Below, piece after piece: positions 23,838-32,554 of a stretch of DNA of 64,000 nucleotides (position 1 is the stretch's first letter; every line of letters begins with the position of its first letter). Both the position numbers and the translations under genes were made by a program. The notes below the pieces were generated by a model that searched no databases, was not told the origin of the DNA, and saw only the letters and a program-made list of their open reading frames with translations. Source of the stretch: an uncultured Lewinella sp. (GTDB lineage Bacteria; Bacteroidota; Bacteroidia; Chitinophagales; Saprospiraceae). The stretch lies in NCBI GenBank assembly GCA_913057725.1, contig CAJXOS010000008.1, positions 16,643 through 80,642 of the forward strand. Direction: 5' to 3'.

Positions 23838-25391
23838 CTATTCTGAAAGTGGTATCCAGTGCACCGATAGATCCGGATCTGTCATATCCTGATCTATAGG
23901 GTACATCGGGCGTTGGATGCGTTGATAACCTAGTCGCTCCAAATCTTGGTCCACACCACCTGGTGTCAGGGCCATGATCCATCCTTTGCGCATGTCGTAG
24001 AGTTCGGGTACGAGATAGCCAATTTTTACGACTACAATATCAGTAGCGCGAGGGGCGAGATCTAGCTGTGTGAAATCTACCTCCTTGTGGTAAGGCTTTC
24101 GCTTTTTCGTGACGATGACGAAAATGCTCCCCACTTGCACGACCACTTCTGTCTCAGCATGTTTATCACCATGGTGGATAGCAGTCACCTTTCCCTTTAG
24201 TTGTGCGGGCGGTGCATAACGATCATCGATTACCGCTCCTGCCGGGGCATCAACCATTCCGCCCACACCAACCTCAACTGCTTGCGCTACGAGTTCTGGC
24301 CCGGGAATGGAGGCGTAGATCAATGAAGGGCCATCCGCTGTCTTGAATTCTGGGCGACCCAGTAATTGTGTCAGAGTCCAGGTAACATCACCTGCGCCGC
24401 CAGCAGTAGGGTTGTCACCCATGTCGCTGATGATAAAGGGAGCTTCCGTACTGGCTAAAGCCAACTCAAGACTTTCTTCTAGTGTAGCAGTAGGTGCCAC
24501 AAAATCGAAATCATGACGAGCATTCCAGAAGCTCTGTGCGAGGTCTTTGGCCGCTGCTTGCACGGCCTCCTGATCGTCACCAACTGCCATGACGACGGCA
24601 TGGTTTCGTGGTTCATCAGCCCAGGGATAACCCACCCAGATAGCAGCGTCGACAATACCTTCCGTATTGGCATGTGGCGCTACTTTTGCATACAGGCTTT
24701 TCCCGGGATCAATGCGGGTGCTTGTCTGTTCGCCGGGTAAAAGAATAGGTACGGGTATCCACGCTTTGTAGGCTGGTTTACCGCTGCCGGTTTCCAGGCG
24801 TTCCAGCAGGTTTTCAATAGCACGTTTTTTAGAAGTCAATTCGTCTTCATGCGGAGCCATGCGATGGCAAGTAATGATGTCTGATTGTTCGGCCAGTCTT
24901 TGGGTTACATTGCCATGTAAGTCCATGAAGGTGGAAATGATAGGCTCCTGGCCAATAGCTTCCCGAACTCGAAGTATGAGGTCTCCTTCGGGGTCATCTA
25001 TTCCTACGACACTCATGGCGCCATGGATGTCGAAGAATAGTCCGTCGTATGGACCATTTGCTTTTAGTCTGCTTATTATTTTTTTCACCAATGACTCATA
25101 GGCTTCCCGGGTAACAATTCCCCCAGGTAACGCATGACCATACAGTGTAGGAATCCAAGTTGCTCTTTTCCGATGGAGTGAATCTTGAGCCAGGAAGGGG
25201 TAGTACGAAAATACATTGCTATCTACCTGCGCATGAAAGGCCTCCTCGTGTGTTTGAGCGGGAGAAAAAGTGCTGGATTCAATGGCAATTCCGGCAATGG
25301 CAATACGTGGTAATGCTTGCTGGTCGGTTGTAGGATTAGAGCAAGAAACGATCATCAGGACTAAGACGATCAGCGCAAAATAATTCCGCAT
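23838..25391 (-). CDS. M81 family metallopeptidase (MlrC-like) lipoprotein
   Basis: The 517-residue protein has a lipoprotein signal with lipobox VSCS near residue 17. It then matches the MlrC family of zinc-dependent amidohydrolase-like proteins: AIAGIAIESSTFSP near the start, the metal motifs FFDIHGAM and FMDLHGNVT, CHRMAPHED, and the glycine-rich SDMGDNPTAGGAGDVTW segment. MlrC was first described in microcystin breakdown, but family members are common and act on other small amide substrates. Export as a lipoprotein is a variation noted from the signal. The M81 assignment is firm; substrate is unknown. Confidence 0.88.
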   Translation of the reverse strand: MRNYFALIVLVLMIVSCSNPTTDQQALPRIAIAGIAIESSTFSPAQTHEEAFHAQVDSNVFSYYPFLAQDSLHRKRATWIPTLYGHALPGGIVTREAYESLVKKIISRLKANGPYDGLFFDIHGAMSVVGIDDPEGDLILRVREAIGQEPIISTFMDLHGNVTQRLAEQSDIITCHRMAPHEDELTSKKRAIENLLERLETGSGKPAYKAWIPVPILLPGEQTSTRIDPGKSLYAKVAPHANTEGIVDAAIWVGYPWADEPRNHAVVMAVGDDQEAVQAAAKDLAQSFWNARHDFDFVAPTATLEESLELALASTEAPFIISDMGDNPTAGGAGDVTWTLTQLLGRPEFKTADGPSLIYASIPGPELVAQAVEVGVGGMVDAPAGAVIDDRYAPPAQLKGKVTAIHHGDKHAETEVVVQVGSIFVIVTKKRKPYHKEVDFTQLDLAPRATDIVVVKIGYLVPELYDMRKGWIMALTPGGVDQDLERLGYQRIQRPMYPIDQDMTDPDLSVHWIPLSE

Positions 25392-25415
25392 GAACTGTTG
25401 AGTTTAGGATGGTTC

Positions 25416-25829
25416 CTAGGGGGCGTAAAAGTCATCCTCTGGCACTACCAAGGTGGTCAGCTCTACCGTGTGGCCGTCAGGATCTTTTGTATAGATCGAG
25501 TGAAAATAGTGATGATCCTGGAATTCGTAGGCAATTCCAAGTTGTTCATAATGCGTACGAGCTTTGGCGAAGTTCTCCGCATTGAGCTGAAAAGCAAAAT
25601 GATCAATCTTTACATTTTTGGAAGCAGGATCGAGAGAAGGGTGATCCGTATTCGCTGGAAAGAGGGCAACGCCAGTTTTGCCGGCAAGGAGGAAGATGGG
25701 AAAAGGTTGCCACTCTTTAAGGCTATAGCGTTGTAGCCCGAGAACGCGTTCATACCATTGGGCAGCGACTTCCAGGTCTTTCACCCGAATCGCTACGTGA
25801 TCGAGAAAATCAACCTGGAAGTCTGCCAT
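25416..25829 (-). CDS. VOC family protein (short)
   Basis: The 137-residue protein shows the VOC fold with VDFLDHVAIRVKDLEVAAQWYERVLG at the start, KIDHFAFQL in the centre and DPDGHTVELTT near the end. The metal ligands would be H11, the histidine in IDHFAF and the glutamate in TVELT. Family members include glyoxalases, fosfomycin-resistance enzymes and extradiol dioxygenases; no more precise activity can be assigned. It lies just after the zinc-motif lipoprotein gene and just before the M81 gene on the same strand. Confidence 0.86.
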   Translation of the reverse strand: MADFQVDFLDHVAIRVKDLEVAAQWYERVLGLQRYSLKEWQPFPIFLLAGKTGVALFPANTDHPSLDPASKNVKIDHFAFQLNAENFAKARTHYEQLGIAYEFQDHHYFHSIYTKDPDGHTVELTTLVVPEDDFYAP

Positions 25830-25835
25830 GTAAAT

Positions 25836-26327
25836 TTAGTTGTGGTAAGCCTGGTTATGCGCTAGCTGACCACCACAGTTGCTACAAGTACCTGCTGCAC
25901 CTGCACCGCCTGCACATCCTGCATTGCAGGTGTAGTGCCAAACGCCGGCAGCATTCTGTGCTGGTTCGGCAGTAGGAGGAGCTTGAATAGCTGGTGCTGC
26001 TGCTGGTGCTGCTGACTGATCCTGAAACATTGGATTTGTCGCAGGAGCTGCTGTCGTAGTAGTGTTGTTGTGAAACGCTTGGTTGTGTACCAATGCCACA
26101 CCACACTGTGAACATGTGCCTTGCGAAGCACTACCATAGCCTACGTGTCCTGCTGGGCAGGTGTAGTGCTCTACAGCAGCATTAGTTGTTGCTGGAGGAG
26201 CAGTAATCGGAGCTGCTGGTTGGTTAGGAGCAGCAGCACTGTTAGTGCTTGCTTTGTCGTTTTGGCAAGCCGTGAATATCAGGGCTGTTACCAAACTTAA
26301 CGTTAGGTAAATTATTGTCTTCTTCAT
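25836..26327 (-). CDS. Lipoprotein with two Cys-rich HMBD-like repeats
   Basis: I start the protein at ATG 26327, which gives a clean lipoprotein signal with lipobox FTAC; an upstream ATG (26447) would bury it. The 163-residue product has an Ala/Pro-rich linker between two similar modules, YTCPAGHVGYG...GTCSQCG and YTCNAGCAGGAG...GTCSNCG, each ending in HNQAxHN. The modules resemble the heavy-metal-binding domain (YTCPMHP...CPKCGM) of copper-handling proteins, but the Met ligands are missing. Metal binding, possibly zinc, is inferred from the Cys/His spacing. Confidence 0.75.
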   Translation of the reverse strand: MKKTIIYLTLSLVTALIFTACQNDKASTNSAAAPNQPAAPITAPPATTNAAVEHYTCPAGHVGYGSASQGTCSQCGVALVHNQAFHNNTTTTAAPATNPMFQDQSAAPAAAPAIQAPPTAEPAQNAAGVWHYTCNAGCAGGAGAAGTCSNCGGQLAHNQAYHN

Positions 26328-26530
26328 ACCATATACTTGATCAAAAAAAATATTCAGTAAAATTAGAGAGAAAAGATAGGAAAGGTGTAAATAAGCTGTT
26401 AATTCCTTCAAATTGTCCGTCAAAACATGCTTGCTACGGGGGCTCAAATGACGCTGAATTTGCTTCAGTTTATATCATTTTGAATGCTTTATCTTACTGC
26501 CATTAACGCAGAACACCAATCAATATACCA

Positions 26531-27490
26531 ATGCTTAAGCGACTCTTTGACTTGTTTTTCTCTGAACAAACGGATGTAGACACGCCGGTCGAATATGATC
26601 AGGAATTACTTATTTCTTCCATGGAATCGGATGTACAGAGCGCCCAGTCGATGGGAGACTATGTACAGTTGCATGCGATATCTGAGCAGGACCTCCCGCG
26701 TATGCGTCAAATGGGGACTTGTATGCGTATTCGGTTTTCGGCGGGCAAAGTAGTTCAGGTAGTAGAGGTGGATGAATTTGAAGAAGATCCAGTATCCATT
26801 CGCCCCTTTATCAAGCAACTCAAATGGGCGGAATACACGCCTCATGAGATGTCTTTTCTAGTTCCCACAGAGGATGGTTCTGTTAGTTCGCACCTGGGAG
26901 GCTCACCCCCAGCGGGCTTTACTATGCCTAGTAGTCCTGAGATTGCTTCACCTTTCCAATATGTTGGAGCTATTGGTAATGAAGCTACTAGTTTTCCCCT
27001 ACCGATCCCGGCGCTTCATCTGGCCTATCCCTTATTTGTAACGATACCTGGTTTTCTTTTTCTAGACTATTCAGACCCTGATCAGCCGGTGGTGCTCGAT
27101 GGGTTTGAAGTGCTAGAATATCCCTACGGAGAGTGGGCTTCGGGTAGTATCCATGAGTTTAAAGAAGTACCGATACAAACCTTACCAATTGGCGAGGTAG
27201 AGGATGAAGATGATCTAACCTTTGATTACTGGAATTATGGCTACGCTGGCTTGCCCAATTGGGCGCAATACCCGAAAATTCCATATTGCCCGAAATCAGG
27301 AGAGCTTATGGAGTTCGTTTGCCAAATTGATACCTTCGGTAAGATAGAAACGGTCCAAAGTGACCTCGCTTTCTCCGGAGAGTATTTTGACCTCTACTCC
27401 AAGCACCTCAATTTTTGGGGCGATGGTTGCTTGTTCGTATTTATGCACCCGGAAACGAAGGTGGTGGGGTATTTGATTCAAAACACGTAG
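26531..27490 (+). CDS. DUF1963 (YwqG-like) family protein
   Basis: The 319-residue cytoplasmic protein resembles the YwqG/DUF1963 family. It contains the HLGGSPPAGF segment near residue 120, a later IPYCPKSGELMEFVCQID segment and a C-terminal FWGDGCLFVFMHPET motif, in the usual order. The function of this family is unknown. No signal peptide is present. It is followed after 44 bp by the kinase-like gene on the same strand. Confidence 0.65.
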   Translation: MLKRLFDLFFSEQTDVDTPVEYDQELLISSMESDVQSAQSMGDYVQLHAISEQDLPRMRQMGTCMRIRFSAGKVVQVVEVDEFEEDPVSIRPFIKQLKWAEYTPHEMSFLVPTEDGSVSSHLGGSPPAGFTMPSSPEIASPFQYVGAIGNEATSFPLPIPALHLAYPLFVTIPGFLFLDYSDPDQPVVLDGFEVLEYPYGEWASGSIHEFKEVPIQTLPIGEVEDEDDLTFDYWNYGYAGLPNWAQYPKIPYCPKSGELMEFVCQIDTFGKIETVQSDLAFSGEYFDLYSKHLNFWGDGCLFVFMHPETKVVGYLIQNT

Positions 27491-27534
27491 TGTGGCAATT
27501 AATTCCTAGTGCCGAGTGTGACCAATAGTAGCAT

Positions 27535-28482
27535 ATGAAGGAATCATTTAGATCAAGCATTTTGGAGAAAACAGGAGCTTCTTCTTTGACTGAAAAGGAG
27601 GTGATCCAGGAATTGTGGAGTGGGTATGGCAAGATCATACGTGTCGGTCTAGAGAATGCCGCAGTGAAGAGTATAGTGGTCAAACACGTGCAGCTGCCAA
27701 TTCATAAAAATCATCCACGTGGATGGAATACGGATATTGGACATGAACGGAAAGTAAAATCGTATCGGGTAGAAACAGCTTGGTATGATTCCTACAGCAG
27801 GAACAGTACTGCGCGCCTGCCAAATTGCTTGGCGGTTGAGACCGAAGGGGATGAGGTGTTGATGATCTTGGAGGATTTAGATGAAGCTGGCTATTCGCTG
27901 CGTAAACGTTCCGTTTCCTGGAAGGAGATTTCGGCTTGCTTAGAGTGGTTGGCGCAGTTTCACGCTAGTTTTCTGGGTGAGGTCCCGGACGGCCTTTGGG
28001 AGGTAGGCACCTATTGGCATTTGGCCACCCGACCAAATGAACTTGAGGTGTTGGCAGATCAGCGATTAAAAGCGGCGGCTACTGCTATCGATGAAAAGCT
28101 TAGCAGTTGCACGTACAAAACCTTCGTGCACGGCGATGCCAAACTGGCCAATTTCTGCTTTGCTCCTGATGGTAAGGTGGCAGGTGTAGACTTTCAGTAT
28201 GTAGGTGGTGGTTGTGGCATGAAGGATGTGGCCTACTTTGTCGGGAGCTGCCTGAATGAGCGTGAGTGTGAGCGCCTGGAAGCACAAATATTAGATACTT
28301 ATTTTATGTATTTGCAAACCGCGCTGGGGGAAAGGAATGAAGAACTGGAAAGAGAATGGCGTTCTTTGTATCGAGTTGCTTGGGCAGATTTTCACCGTTT
28401 TCTAAAGGGTTGGAGCCCGGGGCATTGGAAGATCAATAGTTACAGTGAACGCGTTACCGCAGAAGTTGTCAATAGCTTATAA
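27535..28482 (+). CDS. Ecdysteroid-kinase/aminoglycoside-phosphotransferase-like protein
   Basis: The 315-residue protein has the protein-kinase-like phosphotransferase motifs: an N-terminal lobe with [11 protein letters not shown], a [11 protein letters not shown] hinge, the catalytic loop [13 protein letters not shown] (about 196-208) and the metal-binding [11 protein letters not shown] segment. The motif spacing fits the EcKinase / CHK group that phosphorylates hydroxyl groups on small molecules. The substrate is unknown. Two bases separate its stop from the next ATG, so it is coupled to the inositol-phosphatase-like gene; a kinase-phosphatase pair on the same metabolite is an inference. 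Confidence 0.82.
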   Translation: MKESFRSSILEKTGASSLTEKEVIQELWSGYGKIIRVGLENAAVKSIVVKHVQLPIHKNHPRGWNTDIGHERKVKSYRVETAWYDSYSRNSTARLPNCLAVETEGDEVLMILEDLDEAGYSLRKRSVSWKEISACLEWLAQFHASFLGEVPDGLWEVGTYWHLATRPNELEVLADQRLKAAATAIDEKLSSCTYKTFVHGDAKLANFCFAPDGKVAGVDFQYVGGGCGMKDVAYFVGSCLNERECERLEAQILDTYFMYLQTALGERNEELEREWRSLYRVAWADFHRFLKGWSPGHWKINSYSERVTAEVVNSL

Positions 28483-28484
28483 GT

Positions 28485-29318
28485 ATGGACCTGTTACTGC
28501 TCAAGGATGTCGCTATAGAAGCAGCTCTAGCTGCCGGAAAGATCATTCAAGGTTACATGAATGAAGAGGTTATAGTAGAGCACAAAGCAACAGGGACAAG
28601 CCATGCCGCACAAGTCGTGACTGTGGTGGATCGGGAATGCGAAGCAGTCATCCTTACCCACCTACTTCCCACCTGCAAAGCATTTGATCTAGCGCTACTC
28701 TCCGAAGAGACGGAAGATGATGGCAGCCGTTTCAACAAAGACTTCTTTTGGTGCATCGACCCGATGGATGGAACGCTTCCCTTCATCAATAAACGACCTG
28801 GCTTTTCCGTGTCTATTACTTTGGTGGCAAAAGATGGTACACCCTGTATTGGCGTAGTGTTCGATCCCAATAGCAATACGCTATATCACGCTGTCAAAGG
28901 ACATGGGGCTTATAGGAATGGGGCGCCATGGGTAGTTGAGCTTGTCAATAGGCACATCACCTACGTAACCGACCGCAAGCTCAGGGATACGCCCCATGCT
29001 ACCCAAATTGAAGGCTGGCTGAATGAAAAAGCACAGGAACTAGGGTTAGATGGCGTTCAGGAAATAGATGGATCAGGTTCCGTTATGAACGCAATACTAG
29101 TACTGGAAAATGGTCCAGCCTGTATGCTGAAGTACCCCAAAAAAGAACGTGGTGGTGGCAGTATCTGGGACTTCGCCGCTACAACCTGCATTTTTCAGGA
29201 ATTAGGCTTGCCTGCCACCAATTTTAAGGGTGGTCCACTAGACTTGAATCGAGCAGATAGCACCTTCATGAATCACCAAGGCGTCTTCTATGCCAATCCT
29301 CTGGAATTAAAACGGTAG
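28485..29318 (+). CDS. Inositol monophosphatase family protein (CysQ-like)
   Basis: The 277-residue protein carries the metal-dependent phosphatase motifs of the IMPase/FBPase superfamily: VTVVDRECE, a glutamate in LLSEETED, IDPMDGTLPFI with the key aspartates, and a C-terminal GGGSIWDFAA segment. It may act on inositol phosphates, 3'-phosphoadenosine 5'-phosphate or another sugar phosphate. The position directly after a kinase-like gene suggests a linked role. Assignment to CysQ specifically is not secure. Confidence 0.86.
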   Translation: MDLLLLKDVAIEAALAAGKIIQGYMNEEVIVEHKATGTSHAAQVVTVVDRECEAVILTHLLPTCKAFDLALLSEETEDDGSRFNKDFFWCIDPMDGTLPFINKRPGFSVSITLVAKDGTPCIGVVFDPNSNTLYHAVKGHGAYRNGAPWVVELVNRHITYVTDRKLRDTPHATQIEGWLNEKAQELGLDGVQEIDGSGSVMNAILVLENGPACMLKYPKKERGGGSIWDFAATTCIFQELGLPATNFKGGPLDLNRADSTFMNHQGVFYANPLELKR

Positions 29319-29360
29319 TAAAAATTGAAGTGAACGTCAAAGCTAGTATAGCTGGATACT

Positions 29361-29391
29361 AACCCAACTAAATTCACTAATCCAACTAACC
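29361..29391 (+). repeat. CCAACTAA-type short repeats
   Basis: Several degenerate copies of a CCAACTAA motif (CCCAACTAAA, CACTAATCCAACTAACC) occur between the phosphatase-like gene and clpB. The same motif forms a perfect tandem at the right end of the window. Confidence 0.5.
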
Positions 29392-29403
29392 AATACCCTA
29401 CTC

Positions 29404-29445
29404 GTTCCCGAGCGTCCGTTCCCAAGCGTCCGTTCCCGAGCGTCC
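29404..29445. repeat. 14-bp tandem repeat, three copies, 3' of clpB
   Basis: GTTCCCGAGCGTCC occurs at 29404-29417 and 29432-29445, with a one-base variant (CCCAAGCG) at 29418-29431. A GCGTC/GACGC inverted repeat follows at 29441-29453, just beyond the clpB stop codon on the minus strand, where it could aid termination. Confidence 0.7.
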
Positions 29446-29463
29446 CCCGACGCGAGGAAAAAA

Positions 29464-32220
29464 TCAATCCTCCTTCACCTCCGCAACCGCATCATTCAGA
29501 TCATCAGTAGCCTTCTTCAGCTCCTCTACCTGATCCTTACGTTTTTTGCTCGCACGGCGGCGACGCTTTTTAGCGGCCGTTTCTCCGGTGGGGGTGAAAG
29601 TCGCATTGGGGTCAAAAGGCTCTTTGCTGTAGCCAAGCTTATCACCGTCTAGATCGATGTAGATGGTATCTCCGCGCTCGAAGTTGTCGGCGATGATTTC
29701 GCTAGAAAGACCGTCTACCAGGTCGCGCTGTAGGACGCGCTTCATTGGACGCGCACCAAACTGCGGGTCATAGCCCCGTTCGGCTAGCCAATCCAAGGCA
29801 CGCTCGCTCACTTTGAGCACCATACCCTTGCGCGCCAGCATCTTTTCTGTCTTGCGAAGTAGCAACTTGAGGATCTTCTTGATCTCCTCCTGAGTCAGCG
29901 GCAAGAACATGATGCGCTCATCGATCCGGTTCAGGAACTCGGGGCGAAGATTATCTTTCAAAGTCTCAAAGACTTCTTCTTTTGTGGTTTCCAGGATGTC
30001 CTGGCGGTGTTCTTCACCAACGGCCTCCAGGTCTTCAAAGTTCTCCAGGATCACCTCGGCTCCCATGTTGGAAGTCATGATGATGATGGTGTTCTTGAAG
30101 TTGGCAATACGGCCACGGTTATCGGTCAGCTGGCCATCATCGAGCACTTGCAGAAGGATGTTGAAAGTGTCAGGGTGTGCTTTCTCGATTTCATCCAATA
30201 GTACAATGCTATATGGGCGTCGGCGTACCGCTTCCGTTAGCTGGCCACCTTCATCGTAGCCCACGTATCCGGGAGGCGCACCTACCAATCGGCTTACTGC
30301 ATGGCGCTCCTGGTACTCACTCATATCGATACGGGTGATGGCCCGCTCATCGTTGAAGAGTACTTCCGCTAGCGCTTTGGCCAACTCGGTTTTACCCACA
30401 CCAGTAGGGCCCAAGAAAATAAACGATCCGATGGGACGACCTTCGTCTTGCATGCCTGCTCGACTACGACGCACTGCATTGGCAACAGCTGTGACTGCTT
30501 CGTTCTGTCCAATCAATCGTTCGTGTAACTGATCCTCTAAGCGGAGGAGCTTTTCCTTTTCGCTTTGCAGCATACGCGCCACGGGGATGCCCGTCCAGCG
30601 GCCTACTACTTCAGCAATGTCATTGGCAGTTACTTCCTCGTTGGTGAAGCGTTTTTCATCCGGAAGCTTGTCCAGCTTCTTTTCTGCTGTCGCGAGTTCC
30701 TTTTGGAGTTCTTGCAGCTGACCGTAGCGGATCTTTGCCACGGTTTCAAAATCACTATGGCGTTCGGCTTTGTCGGCCTCCAACTCTAGCTCTTCCATTT
30801 GCTTCTTGATGCCCTGCACCAGGTCAACGATTTCTTTTTCGCCCTGCCAGGCGGCACGTAGATTGTCGCGCTTCTCCTTGGCATTAGCAATTTGGCCGTT
30901 GATCTTACCGAGCTTCTCCTTGTTCTTTTCGCGCTTGATGGCCTCCCGCTCAATCTCCAGCTGACGGACCTTGCGCTCCCATTCGTCTACTTCCTCTGGT
31001 ACACTATCTAGCTCCAGACGTAGGCGGGCAGCACTTTCGTCAATCAAGTCAATGGCCTTATCTGGCAACTGTCGGTCAGAGATGTAGCGGTTACTGAGTT
31101 CGGCAGCAGCCACGAGGGCTTCATCCAGGATCTCAATTTTATGGTACACCTCGTAACGCTCCTGCAAACCACGTAGGATGGAGATGGTATCCTCTACACT
31201 AGGTTCTTCGATAAGTACCGTCTGGAAACGGCGCACCAGCGCTTTGTCTTTTTCGAAGTACTTCTGGTATTCGTCGAGGGTAGTCGCACCAATGGTACGG
31301 AGTTCGCCCCGAGCCAAGGCTGGCTTCAGGATGTTGGCAGCATCCATGGCACCATTGCCGCCACCAGCACCAATGAGCGTATGGATTTCGTCAATAAAGA
31401 GGACAATCTCGCCACTGGACTCAGTCACTTCTTTGATCACACCCTTGAGACGCTCCTCAAATTCGCCTTTGTATTTAGCACCAGCAATCAGGGCAGCAAT
31501 ATCCAATACGAAGATGCGCTTGCTCATGAGGTTCTCCGGTACATCACCCTTGACGATTCGCCAAGCGATACCTTCGACAATAGCTGTTTTACCAACACCT
31601 GCTTCACCAATGAGAAGTGGGTTGTTCTTTTTACGGCGAGACAGAATTTGAAGCACCCGACGCATTTCCTCATCCCGGCCGATAATCGGGTCAAGTTGAC
31701 CATTTTCAGCACGCTCGTTCAGGTTGATACCAAATTTGGCAAGGGCGTTGTAACTCTCTTCAGCGCTTTGGTCGGTTACCTTCCGGCCTTTACGTAGTTC
31801 GAGGATGGCAGTGCGTAAACCATCATTGGTCAATCCCATGTCTTTTAGTACCTGGGCGCCTTTGCCTTTACCCTGCAGAATACCCAGTAGTATTAATTCT
31901 ACCGAGATATATTCGTCGCCAAAGTCGGGCAGCATTTTCTTGGCCCGGCTGAGTGCTTTGTTAGCGGTATCGGTCAGGAACTGCTTTTCGCTACCAGCCA
32001 CCTTTGGGTACTCGCGGGTAATGCGATCCAGTCGGTTGGAGAGTTCTTGCAGATCGAGGTTGTTCTTTTCCAATAGAAAGCGTACGACGCTTTCGTCGGT
32101 ATCTAAAATTCCTTTTAGTAGGTGTGGGGTGTCTACTTGTTGCTGGCTTAGGCCTCCAGCTACGCGCTGGCCTTGCATGATGGCCTCCTGGGCGCGAGTA
32201 GTGAAATTGTCGTAGGTCAT
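29464..32220 (-). CDS. clpB: ATP-dependent chaperone ClpB
   Basis: ClpB is a hexameric AAA+ disaggregase that works with DnaK to rescue aggregated proteins. The 918-residue protein has the N-terminal Clp-N repeats, AAA module 1 (Walker [10 protein letters not shown] near residue 206), the middle coiled coil (about 405-525, with the [15 protein letters not shown] start), and AAA module 2 (Walker [10 protein letters not shown] near 605, GYVGYDEGG pore loop). The usual length is near 860-870; here an extra basic then acidic tail ([16 protein letters not shown]...) of about 50 residues follows the D2-small domain. A TATATTTG box at 32302-32295 is a likely promoter element. Confidence 0.95.
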   Translation of the reverse strand: MTYDNFTTRAQEAIMQGQRVAGGLSQQQVDTPHLLKGILDTDESVVRFLLEKNNLDLQELSNRLDRITREYPKVAGSEKQFLTDTANKALSRAKKMLPDFGDEYISVELILLGILQGKGKGAQVLKDMGLTNDGLRTAILELRKGRKVTDQSAEESYNALAKFGINLNERAENGQLDPIIGRDEEMRRVLQILSRRKKNNPLLIGEAGVGKTAIVEGIAWRIVKGDVPENLMSKRIFVLDIAALIAGAKYKGEFEERLKGVIKEVTESSGEIVLFIDEIHTLIGAGGGNGAMDAANILKPALARGELRTIGATTLDEYQKYFEKDKALVRRFQTVLIEEPSVEDTISILRGLQERYEVYHKIEILDEALVAAAELSNRYISDRQLPDKAIDLIDESAARLRLELDSVPEEVDEWERKVRQLEIEREAIKREKNKEKLGKINGQIANAKEKRDNLRAAWQGEKEIVDLVQGIKKQMEELELEADKAERHSDFETVAKIRYGQLQELQKELATAEKKLDKLPDEKRFTNEEVTANDIAEVVGRWTGIPVARMLQSEKEKLLRLEDQLHERLIGQNEAVTAVANAVRRSRAGMQDEGRPIGSFIFLGPTGVGKTELAKALAEVLFNDERAITRIDMSEYQERHAVSRLVGAPPGYVGYDEGGQLTEAVRRRPYSIVLLDEIEKAHPDTFNILLQVLDDGQLTDNRGRIANFKNTIIIMTSNMGAEVILENFEDLEAVGEEHRQDILETTKEEVFETLKDNLRPEFLNRIDERIMFLPLTQEEIKKILKLLLRKTEKMLARKGMVLKVSERALDWLAERGYDPQFGARPMKRVLQRDLVDGLSSEIIADNFERGDTIYIDLDGDKLGYSKEPFDPNATFTPTGETAAKKRRRRASKKRKDQVEELKKATDDLNDAVAEVKED

Positions 32221-32554
32221 ATGTTGTGCTGTAGTCGCAGGGGCGTTTAAGCCCTCAATTTTCTTTTACGGAGCTGTATTTGTTGCTCAGTGCTCAAATA
32301 TAAGAAACGACCGATTACCGCTTCGGATATTTCTACGGGGAAGGGTAAAAGTTCGGCTAAGGGGTTTTCGGAGCACTACTTGCTGACTAACTACTATAGA
32401 TTCATAGTGGTCGCCAGATACATCAAAGTAATAGGTCGGAATAGAAGTTATCCTGAAAATGTTGCTCAAAGACGAAAGACCATTTAGCCGCTGACGTCCG
32501 GGAAATTTCCAGTACCTTTTCACCAATTACCATCACCCTAAACTTACTAGGCTC
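32221..32554. other. Divergent intergenic region between clpB and the membrane-protein gene
   Basis: About 330 bp without a credible gene. It holds the clpB -7 box near 32295. Short open frames on both strands here have no coding character. I see no CIRCE or other heat-shock operator. Confidence 0.6.
32295..32302 (-). promoter_or_regulatory. Putative -7 box (TATATTTG) of clpB
   Basis: The minus strand reads TATATTTG, a full TAnnTTTG match, about 75 bp before the clpB ATG. No -33 TTG was seen at the expected spacing. Confidence 0.4.

Noticed and set aside
26328..26447. Upstream start for the metal-ribbon lipoprotein
   Set aside because: It hides the lipoprotein signal peptide; the ATG at 26327 is better.
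29346..29391. CRISPR-like or direct-repeat array
   Set aside because: The units are short, degenerate and without spacers; they are simple AACC-rich repeats.
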